Shown here: one piece after another, positions 9,010 to 15,374 of the stretch
Layout of the letters: every line of letters starts with the position of its first letter
Numbering within the stretch: position 1 is the stretch's first letter
Assembly: GCF_003020585.1 (NCBI RefSeq)
Contig: NZ_PXUE01000001.1
Location: 868,001 to 932,000 of the forward strand
DNA from: Chryseobacterium aurantiacum
GTDB taxonomy: Bacteria > Bacteroidota > Bacteroidia > Flavobacteriales > Weeksellaceae
Direction of reading: 5' to 3'
DNA: 64,000 nucleotides
Made by a program: the position numbers and the translations under genes
The notes under the pieces: generated by a model
Databases searched by the model: none
What the model saw: the letters and a program-made list of their open reading frames with translations, nothing else
What the model was told of the DNA's origin: nothing

Positions 9010-9792
9010 ATGCAATTTTTGAAAAAAGAAAAATTATTTTTATGGATCAGTATGTTTTTTTCTATCACCCTTTATTCTCAGGTTGGAATCAATACTACAC
9101 AACCTAATGTTACCTTTGAAGTGGTATCACAGGCAAGTAATATTTCCAAAGCGGACGGGTTCATCGCTCCAAAATTGAAAGGAAGTGAGTTGAAAGCTAA
9201 AGATGCAGTTTATAGCGGTCCGCAGACCGGTACAATTATCTACATTACTGAAGCTCTGGCTACCAATAATACTACCCCAAAGACCCGAAATGTGGTGGAT
9301 ACCGGATATTACTATTTCAATGGTAATGAATGGATGAGGTTTAATGATTTGGGAAGAGCCCCTTTAATGGTGACAGCCTTTAATGGGAGTGGTCTTGCAG
9401 ATGCAGGCATCGTAGTACCAGCAGGAACTTCTTATAAATTTCCCTTTCCTACAGTGAATATAGCAGCAGATTCTGCTATTGCTACTTGGGATAGCTTATC
9501 CAATGAATTTACAGTAGTTAAAAAAGGAGTTTATACCATTGCAACATCCATCAGAATGGAAAATATAGAAACCTTTGGAAGTGCATCATTAATTATTCAT
9601 GGGGGAGCTCAAACCGGAATTTCAGGTGCAACAGCAGCTGGCGGAGGTACAGGTGTACCCATCAACAACAGTTTTGCCATGATCCTGGAACCTGGAGATA
9701 AAATATGGGCAGAGGGCTTTCGGGCAGCTACTACCTCAAGCTGGTCTTTGGGAAGAAGATCTATTAATATTACTTTTTCAGAGATTAAGTAG
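9010..9792 (+). CDS. Secreted QVGINT-type protein, second of tandem pair
   Basis: 260-aa paralogue of the preceding protein, 87 nt downstream and probably co-transcribed. It shares YSQVGINT, the ISKADGFIAPKLKGSELKAKDA region, YITEALATNNTTPKTR, GYYYFNGNEWMRFND and the C-terminal INITFSEIK. The section between residues about 120 and 160 and the loop near 205-220 differ most. The start is taken as ATG 9010, since the in-frame TTG at 9004 adds only two residues. A terminator follows at 9870. Unknown function; the same jelly-roll caveat applies. Confidence 0.75.
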   Translation: MQFLKKEKLFLWISMFFSITLYSQVGINTTQPNVTFEVVSQASNISKADGFIAPKLKGSELKAKDAVYSGPQTGTIIYITEALATNNTTPKTRNVVDTGYYYFNGNEWMRFNDLGRAPLMVTAFNGSGLADAGIVVPAGTSYKFPFPTVNIAADSAIATWDSLSNEFTVVKKGVYTIATSIRMENIETFGSASLIIHGGAQTGISGATAAGGGTGVPINNSFAMILEPGDKIWAEGFRAATTSSWSLGRRSINITFSEIK

Positions 9793-9869
9793 ATTTAAAT
9801 AAGAGTGAACGCTATGGTTAATCTAATTTTTTAGAATAGTGTTTTACAGCATTCATTGTATTGTGTATT

Positions 9870-9896
9870 AAGTCGGTCTTTAGGGCCGGCTTTTGT
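9870..9896 (+). terminator. Terminator of the QVGINT gene pair
   Basis: AAGTCGGT (9870-9877) and GCCGGCTT (9885-9892) form a stem with two G-U pairs, followed by TTTG. Promoter module e begins at the very next bases (9897). Confidence 0.6.
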
Positions 9897-9961
9897 CTGT
9901 TACAATTCAGGAATATTGACAGGCATTATCTTGTGAAAATATAAATTAAAAGATAGGTTTG
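9897..9961 (+). promoter_or_regulatory. Palindrome-promoter module, copy e
   Basis: Palindrome 9897-9922 (half-sites CTGTTACAATTC and GAATATTGACAG), 8 nt, TTG (9931-9933), 20 nt, TAGGTTTG (9954-9961). Perfect -33 and -7 elements. It faces a gene-free stretch with one possible 31-codon ORF at 10039-10134. Confidence 0.65.
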
Positions 9962-10038
9962 TTATATAGATTTTTAATCAATGTACATAGTCTGCATTTT
10001 TGATCACTTTAAAAGAGATTTAAAAAGGTTGAAAGCCT

Positions 10039-10134
10039 ATGGGCGGAAAGAAAAATTGGTGGTATAGAATGATTACTTCCCGTCTTATCTGTTTTTTCCT
10101 AAGGCCAAGCTATGTTGTAAATAAGGAAAATTGA
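10039..10134 (+). CDS. Possible 31-aa basic peptide
   Basis: Short ORF about 70 nt downstream of promoter module e. It starts MGGKKNWWYRM and ends SYVVNKEN. The peptide is basic with two adjacent Trp and a hydrophobic middle (LICFFL). There is no ribosome-binding site to support it, though many Bacteroidota genes lack one. It could equally be chance within a non-coding RNA. Confidence 0.2.
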   Translation: MGGKKNWWYRMITSRLICFFLRPSYVVNKEN

Positions 10135-10167
10135 GAGATTTTTATCTTTTTTTATTTGTGTTTTTAG

Positions 10168-10232
10168 CTGTTATTATTCTCGGATAATAGCAGCTTTTTA
10201 TTTGAAATACTTTTTGATCTCCAGAACAATTT
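10168..10232 (+). promoter_or_regulatory. Palindrome-promoter module, copy c (degenerate -7)
   Basis: Palindrome 10168-10193 (half-sites CTGTTATTATTC and GGATAATAGCAG), 8 nt, TTG (10202-10204). At 20 nt spacing the -7 site is AACAATTT, and at 22 nt it is CAATTTTA, so the promoter is weak or decayed. The palindrome extends by two further bases on each side (AG and CT). Confidence 0.45.
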
Positions 10233-10370
10233 TAAGGAAATGACAATGAAAATAAAGGCTTATTTTTTTGGTTCTGAGATTTAATTTAATTCTTATTTTA
10301 TAAATGAGAGTTATTATTTTTCATAAAATATTAAACAATTGATTTTTAATATATTGAATATTGTTTTTGT

Positions 10371-10435
10371 ATGTTATTATTCACGAATAGTAACAGTCTT
10401 TTTCTTGTGAAAGATCAGTTTTCACCATAGCTTTG
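10371..10435 (+). promoter_or_regulatory. Palindrome-promoter module, copy d
   Basis: Palindrome 10371-10396 (right half GAATAGTAACAG), 8 nt, TTG (10405-10407), 20 nt, TAGCTTTG (10428-10435). It drives toward the HTH gene at 10536 through a terminator hairpin at 10483. Confidence 0.7.
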
Positions 10436-10482
10436 TACCAGAAATACAATGATGATTTCATAGAGTTTATTTATTTTGATTT

Positions 10483-10524
10483 CTTTGGAGGGTTCCTGAT
10501 TTATCTGCCTCCAAAGAATTTTTT
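10483..10524 (+). terminator. Leader terminator/attenuator before the HTH genes
   Basis: Perfect 9-bp stem CTTTGGAGG (10483-10491) and CCTCCAAAG (10508-10516), followed by AATTTTTT. It lies 12 nt before the start codon at 10536 and would stop most transcripts from module d unless antitermination occurs. Confidence 0.7.
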
Positions 10525-10535
10525 AAGAAGATTAA

Positions 10536-11009
10536 ATGGACGGTATTAATAAAGTAGAAAATAATCAAGCAGTGCAAACCGATTTCAAAAGTATACACAT
10601 TGGAAATTTAATTTTAGAACGGGTAAAAGAATGCAATATTGAAATAGATCGTATCTGTAACTTTTTCAAATGCTTTGAAGGTGATGTTATAAAAATGTAT
10701 CAGGAAGAAGATATACGTACCGATTTGCTTCTCAAATGGAGTAAGCTTTTAGGCTACGACTTTTTCAGAATGTATACACAGCATCTCGTATTGTATGCAC
10801 CACCTGATGGTGAAGATAAAAAAATTAGGTCTAAACCAACTGCTTTACCCGTATTCAGAAAAAATATTTACACAAAAGAACTCATCTCGTTTGTGATGGA
10901 ACAGCTGAACACTGGGGCCATGAAAAAAGATCAGGTTATTGAAGAATATAGAATTCCGAAGACTACATTATATAAATGGTTAAGTAAATATAATCACAAC
11001 GGACATTAA
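10536..11009 (+). CDS. Helix-turn-helix protein, first of three small genes
   Basis: 157-aa protein. The N-terminal part (about 20-90) contains ILERVKECNIEIDRICNFF, DLLLKWSKLLGYDFFRMY and QHLVLYAPP, a pattern I associate with small XRE-like regulators of Chryseobacterium. The C-terminal part (about 112-152) carries a second HTH, DQVIEEYRIPKTTLYKWLSKY, similar to the DNA-binding region of transposases. There is no catalytic transposase domain. It starts an apparent three-gene unit ending at 11616, next to the tRNA-Phe genes. A role in regulating the nearby promoter array is inference from position. Confidence 0.6.
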   Translation: MDGINKVENNQAVQTDFKSIHIGNLILERVKECNIEIDRICNFFKCFEGDVIKMYQEEDIRTDLLLKWSKLLGYDFFRMYTQHLVLYAPPDGEDKKIRSKPTALPVFRKNIYTKELISFVMEQLNTGAMKKDQVIEEYRIPKTTLYKWLSKYNHNGH

Positions 11010-11027
11010 TATTTAAACGGAAATAAG

Positions 11028-11318
11028 ATGGATTGGAGGATAATGCTTCACTTAAAAAACAAAAAAAGAACTTTTAAAAAAATTGACGTTGAGAAAATAA
11101 AATTTTATGGAAAGACAAAGCAAGAAGTAAGAAAGTTGTTAGGTCAGTATCAATACGAATATAAAAATGGACAACTCTGCTTTATCTTGAATGAAGTATG
11201 GTATGGTAAAAGAAGAACCATAAGCTTGATTTTTGAAAAAGATAAAGTAGAAGAAAAATACATTAAAACAGAATATGGAAAATTATCAATCACCAAACTA
11301 TACAAGAATCTATCATGA
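11028..11318 (+). CDS. Small protein with BamE-like pattern, unknown function
   Basis: 96-aa basic protein. The section FYGKTKQEVRKLLG...WYG...LIFEKDKV follows the spacing of SmpA/BamE-like folds, but there is no signal peptide or lipobox, so it would be cytosolic. ATG 11043 is an alternative start. It is 18 nt after the first HTH gene, and its last 44 nt overlap the next gene. I do not recognise a function. Confidence 0.5.
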   Translation: MDWRIMLHLKNKKRTFKKIDVEKIKFYGKTKQEVRKLLGQYQYEYKNGQLCFILNEVWYGKRRTISLIFEKDKVEEKYIKTEYGKLSITKLYKNLS

Positions 11319-11616
11319 TATCATCGAAAAAAAATATCCTGAAAAGAAACAAAAATGTCTTCACTTACTTGAAAAGAAGAAACTTACCACCAGAGAAATT
11401 ATTAAAATAAATACAGTTATATTTGGCAGCGAAACATTGTCCGGAACTTCAGAAAGCAATCATAGATTCAGATCCTATGATCAGGAAACAACCCAGTATA
11501 TTCTGGAATATCAGATAAAAAATAAGCTCAATAATACACAAACAGCTAATTATTTTAAAATAAGCAGAAATACATTGGCAAACTGGAAAAAAACGAGATC
11601 CCATAAAGTAATCTGA
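11275..11616 (+). CDS. Helix-turn-helix (transposase-like) protein
   Basis: 113-aa protein of a family often labelled transposase in Chryseobacterium. It has YTRIYHDIIEKKYPEKKQKC, then IIKINTVIFG, then a C-terminal HTH with YQIKNKLNNTQTANYFKISRNTLANWKK (given in order, residues about 80-108). It lacks a DDE catalytic core, so it is more likely a DNA-binding protein than a transposase. It overlaps the preceding gene by 44 nt, which suggests coupled translation. The minus-strand tRNA-Phe terminator begins 40 nt after its stop. Confidence 0.6.
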   Translation: MENYQSPNYTRIYHDIIEKKYPEKKQKCLHLLEKKKLTTREIIKINTVIFGSETLSGTSESNHRFRSYDQETTQYILEYQIKNKLNNTQTANYFKISRNTLANWKKTRSHKVI

Positions 11617-11684
11617 TTTTCTGTCCATCTATAATGTAATTATATAAAAGCAAAAAAACCTCTGACTAATCAGAGGTTTTAAAG

Positions 11685-11757
11685 TGGTTTCTCCAGGAAT
11701 CGAACCAGGGACACATGGATTTTCAATCCATTGCTCTACCAACTGAGCTAAGAAACC
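11685..11757 (-). tRNA. tRNA-Phe (GAA), copy 1
   Basis: Reverse strand folds as a cloverleaf: acceptor GGTTTCT/AGAAACC, D-arm GCTC/GAGC, anticodon stem ATGGA/TCCAT with loop TTGAAAA (anticodon GAA), T-arm CCTGG with TTCGATT. The discriminator is A; CCA is not encoded. The 3' side has a terminator stem AACCTCTGA/TCAGAGGTT (11657-11678). Promoter TTG-N20-TACTTTTG lies upstream on the minus strand (11800-11830). Confidence 0.97.
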
Positions 11758-11799
11758 ATTATATTTTTGTTTGACTTACTTCGTTGTTTTAAAGTGATG

Positions 11800-11830
11800 C
11801 AAAAGTATAACATTTTATAATATCATGCAA
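11800..11830 (-). promoter_or_regulatory. Promoter of tRNA-Phe copy 1
   Basis: On the minus strand: TTG (11828-11830), 20 nt, TACTTTTG (11800-11807). Perfect match to the Bacteroidota consensus, about 43 nt before the tRNA 5' end. Confidence 0.75.
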
Positions 11831-12149
11831 GTTTTTATTCGGCTTTTTTACGAGAATATGTTGTGTGGGTTTGTTTTCATTGCCAATGGTCTGTTCATCA
11901 GTGATTTGCTTTTGTTGATTTTTTATATTTTTTTCTTCTTTGAAAACAGCTTTTGGTTAATTCGCGGGGTTTCTGGCATGAGCTTTTGAGGGGTAATCCT
12001 TTTTTCTTAATCGTAGAAGTACTACAGTTTTTCATATTTACCTCTCATTCATCATTTAATAAGTCAATTACCTTTATATTTAACCGTATTCGTAGAGTTA
12101 AAGGCTATAAATAGAAAGCTCCCGGATGAATAACATAATACAAAGAAAT
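11831..12149 (+). other. Intergenic region without recognised genes
   Basis: About 320 nt of T-rich sequence between the tRNA-Phe promoter and a lipoprotein gene. I see no RNA gene. Short stretches (for example near 11880, TTGCCAATGGTCT) resemble sequence upstream of tRNA copy 2, so the tRNA duplication may extend into it. Confidence 0.4.
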
Positions 12150-12872
12150 ATGATGAATAAGACCCCGTCAAAACTGCTTTTTACAGCTGCTCTGGTAAGC
12201 ATCCTATATTCATGTAAAAATGAAGCAAAGAAAGCTATTGCTCCTAAAAATGATAGTCAGGTTATAAAGAGAGGTCTTAGAGCTGCAAAAAACGATCAAA
12301 ATGTAGAAAACCATCAAATAGTATATGAAGAGATTAAAAGCCTTAAAAAGGTGAGCAATTATACCGATGGAGCCATGCAAAGCTTTGACCTGAGCTTTAT
12401 CAATCAAATTTTTAAGATCAGATATATTGAAGACCGAGCCTATATTCAATATAAGAGGAATGGGAGAGTCATCCAGGACTGGCAGTTTTTACATACCAAC
12501 TTTTATTATGATAGTTCCTATGAAATAGCCGAAAAAGAATCTCATTTGTTGTATAATGCATCTGATTCTTCGGGAATTTTATTGTTCCCAGGCTTTACTG
12601 AAGAATATGCAGCTTATTTTTTGTATAAATTCAATAATAGTAAACTTCAGTATGTAAAAGAGATTATACTCAATAGGAGTACGCCTGCTGAGCTTTGGAC
12701 CAATGTTCATACATTTAAGGCCGTTCAAAAAAGAAATACCATGCAGGTCAGCCTTACAGATCATAAAGGGAAAGAATACCTATTCGAAGACAGGGAAGAG
12801 CTCGCGGAAAGCATCTCACCTGAAAATACAAACCTTTCTAAGGATTTGATCCTGCTGGATAGTAACAAGTAA
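12150..12872 (+). CDS. Putative lipoprotein of unknown function
   Basis: About 240 aa. From ATG 12150/12153 the N-terminus is a lipoprotein signal (KLLFTAALVSILYSC) with lipobox LYSC. ATG 12126 is in frame but gives a long, poor signal. The mature part is mixed alpha/beta with several Tyr- and Asn-rich strands and no motif I recognise. The gene lies alone between tRNA-Phe copies 1 and 2 on the opposite strand, so it interrupts an otherwise continuous tRNA cluster. Confidence 0.7.
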   Translation: MMNKTPSKLLFTAALVSILYSCKNEAKKAIAPKNDSQVIKRGLRAAKNDQNVENHQIVYEEIKSLKKVSNYTDGAMQSFDLSFINQIFKIRYIEDRAYIQYKRNGRVIQDWQFLHTNFYYDSSYEIAEKESHLLYNASDSSGILLFPGFTEEYAAYFLYKFNNSKLQYVKEIILNRSTPAELWTNVHTFKAVQKRNTMQVSLTDHKGKEYLFEDREELAESISPENTNLSKDLILLDSNK

Positions 12873-12981
12873 AATACATTAAAGTTGTATCCGTACTCCT
12901 TCGTATTAAAACGAAAAAGTGTCATATCTGGTCATAGAGTATATAAAAGCAAAAACCTCTGACTAATCAGAGGTTTTAAAG

Positions 12982-13054
12982 TGGTTTCTCCAGGAATCGA
13001 ACCAGGGACACATGGATTTTCAATCCATTGCTCTACCAACTGAGCTAAGAAACC
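12982..13054 (-). tRNA. tRNA-Phe (GAA), copy 2
   Basis: Same 73-nt sequence as copy 1 with anticodon GAA and no encoded CCA. Terminator stem AACCTCTGA/TCAGAGGTT at 12954-12975. Promoter on the minus strand at 13098-13130 is TTG-N22-TAGTTTTG, slightly longer spacing than the other two copies. Confidence 0.97.
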
Positions 13055-13097
13055 ATTATATTTTTGTTTGACTTACTTCGTTGTTTTTAAAGTGATG

Positions 13098-13130
13098 CAA
13101 AACTAATACATTTTTTTAAATTATACCCAA
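13098..13130 (-). promoter_or_regulatory. Promoter of tRNA-Phe copy 2
   Basis: Minus strand: TTG (13128-13130), 22 nt, TAGTTTTG (13098-13105). Confidence 0.65.
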
Positions 13131-13328
13131 GTTTTTCTACTTTTTTATTGCCGATGGTCTTATTTTATAGCTAAGAGTAAGAATAACAGGCTGTAAAATT
13201 TCACAAATAAAACTCTTAACCTGTTTAACCCTAATTTTAATTTCTCTTTTTGATGATCAAAATATCTACTAATTATAGGCTATTTTCTAAAAAACAAAAA
13301 AACCTCTGACTAATCAGAGGTTTTAAAG

Positions 13329-13401
13329 TGGTTTCTCCAGGAATCGAACCAGGGACACATGGATTTTCAATCCATTGCTCTACCAACTGAGCTAAGAAAC
13401 C
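13329..13401 (-). tRNA. tRNA-Phe (GAA), copy 3
   Basis: Third identical copy. The terminator stem lies at 13301-13322 and the promoter TTG-N20-TACTTTTG at 13444-13474 on the minus strand. Promoter, tRNA and terminator together make a repeat of about 155 bp that is present three times. Confidence 0.97.
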
Positions 13402-13443
13402 ATTATATTTTTGTTTGACTTACTTCGTTGTTTTAAAGTGATG

Positions 13444-13474
13444 CAAAAGTAGCACGTTTTAGTATACAAAGCAA
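13444..13474 (-). promoter_or_regulatory. Promoter of tRNA-Phe copy 3
   Basis: Minus strand: TTG (13472-13474), 20 nt, TACTTTTG (13444-13451). It begins about 40 nt after the stop codon of the acyltransferase gene. Confidence 0.75.
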
Positions 13475-13510
13475 GTATTCATCGCACTTTTTTCACTTAA
13501 ATTAAAAAAC

Positions 13511-15352
13511 TTATTGATTATCAGCCGGATTATTTTCCTGTTCCTTTCGGATTTGTTCACTCATCTCTTCCAATACCGGTTTTATCGTGTTTTCCGGAAG
13601 ATCACTGATTCTTATATACATCAATCCATCAATGGCATCATTGAAGTTAGGGTCAACGTTGAAAGCAATCACTTTTGCGTTTTGCTTAATGTATTTTTTA
13701 ATTAAAACAGGTAGTCTCAATTCAGGTTCTAGATCATCAATAATTTTGTCCAATTTATTAAGGTCAGACTCCATTTCCTCAAAGAAAATATTTTTATCCC
13801 TGTCACGAAGCTTTACCTTATATTCATTTCTCGGAGTAATATATTGAGCCACCGCAGAGTCAAAATAATTAGAACGCATAAATTCAATCATCAGAGACTT
13901 TGAAAACTCTGAGAACTTATTGGATATACTTACACCCCCCATCAGGAATTTATGGTCAGGATTTCTCAGGCATACATGTACAATTCCTCGCCACAAAAGG
14001 AAAAGAGGAAGAGGTTTCTGCTGATATTCCTGGCAGATATAAGCTCGGCCCATTTCAATCACCTTTTTAAAGAAAGGGTGAATGTCCTGCTCAAACTCAA
14101 ATAAAGAACTTGTATAGAAGCCTTTGATGCCGTATTTTTTCATCACTTCTCTACCAAGAGCCATTCTGTAGGCCCCCGCAAGTTTTTTCTCACCATTATC
14201 CCAAAGGAAAAGGTGATGGTAATGCTTATCATACTCATCAAGGTCAAACGGAAGATTACTTCCTTCACCTACCGCACGGAAGGTAAGTTCTCTTTGACGT
14301 CCGATTTCCCTCATAATGGAAGGGATTTCTTCATACGTCGTAAAGTAGATCTCGTAGTTTCCGTTGCTGAACAACATTTTATCCGTCCCTCTCAGCTTGT
14401 CAACATCTTTTACGATATCTTCCAAGGGAGTTTCATCAATAATGTTCTGAACAATGTTTTCCTCCTTTAATAGAGGGAATTTCACAGATAAATTCTGAAG
14501 ATTGATGCTTTGAGCCAGTGATTTTCTTTTTTCATAGTAAGATTTCATCATATAAACCTTACGTTTCAGAAACTCTCCAAGCTCTTCAATGGTTTCCATA
14601 TCATCCATTGCCTTTACAGTAATGGGGCGCCCAATTCTTATTCTGATTGGCTTTTCTCTGTCATTCATCATTTCAGACGGAAGCATGATCGTCTGTAAAT
14701 TAGGATGAAGCTTAGCCACCTGATAAAAAAGACGGCTGTTCTTGGCATGGAAATACATAGGAACCACCGGCACTTTAGCCATTCTGATAAGCTTAAGTGC
14801 CGTTTTTTCCCATTCCTTATCTAAAATTTCTCCGTAAGGATTGTTCTTGTTAGAAACTTCTCCCGCAGGAAAAATACCTACGCAGCCTCCATTTTGTATA
14901 TGCTTGAGTGTTTCACGCATTCCTGAAGAGCTGCTGTAAGCTTCTTTTCTGTTTTCAAAAGGATTTACAGCGATTACGTAAGGCTCCATAGGCTTGATCT
15001 TTTCCAAAAGGAAATTTCCCATTACCTTGAAGTCCGGACGAACCTCTGATAAGATCTTGCACATCAAAATCCCGTCAATAGCACCCAGCGGGTGATTGGA
15101 AACCAAAATAAATGGCCCCGTTTTAGGGATTTTTGCAAGATCCTCTTCAAAAGCTACATAGCTTAGGTTTCTTTCTCTTACAAATGAGTCGAAAAAGTCT
15201 TTGCCTTCCTTGTCTTTTAGTTTATCGTATAGTCTATTTACTTCATTTATTTTAGCAATGCTCATAACAGCAGATGCTACCGGATTCTTGAGGAACCCGA
15301 TTTTACTTAAGCCGGAAGCTTTGATCAGATCGTTTTTCGAAATTAAACTCAT
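13511..15352 (-). CDS. Bifunctional acyltransferase, OlsF/GlsF-like (aminolipid synthesis)
   Basis: 613-aa fusion. The N-terminal PlsC-type O-acyltransferase domain has NHPLGAIDG (86-94) and FPAGEVS (160-166). The C-terminal GNAT-like N-acyltransferase domain (about 330-540) has GRAYICQEYQQKPLPLFLLW and FLMGGVSIS. This order matches OlsF of Flavobacterium johnsoniae and Serratia, which makes ornithine lipid from an amino acid and two acyl chains; related enzymes make glycine lipids. The amino acid used cannot be told from sequence. It starts 22 nt after aspartate kinase on the same strand and probably shares its transcript. Note His and Asp are five residues apart, as in this subfamily, rather than four. 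Confidence 0.75.
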   Translation of the reverse strand: MSLISKNDLIKASGLSKIGFLKNPVASAVMSIAKINEVNRLYDKLKDKEGKDFFDSFVRERNLSYVAFEEDLAKIPKTGPFILVSNHPLGAIDGILMCKILSEVRPDFKVMGNFLLEKIKPMEPYVIAVNPFENRKEAYSSSSGMRETLKHIQNGGCVGIFPAGEVSNKNNPYGEILDKEWEKTALKLIRMAKVPVVPMYFHAKNSRLFYQVAKLHPNLQTIMLPSEMMNDREKPIRIRIGRPITVKAMDDMETIEELGEFLKRKVYMMKSYYEKRKSLAQSINLQNLSVKFPLLKEENIVQNIIDETPLEDIVKDVDKLRGTDKMLFSNGNYEIYFTTYEEIPSIMREIGRQRELTFRAVGEGSNLPFDLDEYDKHYHHLFLWDNGEKKLAGAYRMALGREVMKKYGIKGFYTSSLFEFEQDIHPFFKKVIEMGRAYICQEYQQKPLPLFLLWRGIVHVCLRNPDHKFLMGGVSISNKFSEFSKSLMIEFMRSNYFDSAVAQYITPRNEYKVKLRDRDKNIFFEEMESDLNKLDKIIDDLEPELRLPVLIKKYIKQNAKVIAFNVDPNFNDAIDGLMYIRISDLPENTIKPVLEEMSEQIRKEQENNPADNQ

Positions 15353-15374
15353 GTGTGTTTAGTCGCAATTAATA

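Noticed and set aside
7585..10396. The five palindromes read as terminators or REP sequences
   Set aside because: They lack a T run in a fixed place and keep exact 8-nt and 20-nt spacing to promoter elements, which fits operator sites better.
10536..11616. Insertion sequence reading of the HTH trio
   Set aside because: No DDE or other catalytic domain, no terminal inverted repeats and no target duplication found.
11643..13450. Three regularly shaped repeats considered as a CRISPR-like or other repeat array
   Set aside because: Each repeat contains a complete tRNA-Phe gene with promoter and terminator; spacing is irregular (1297 and 347 bp).
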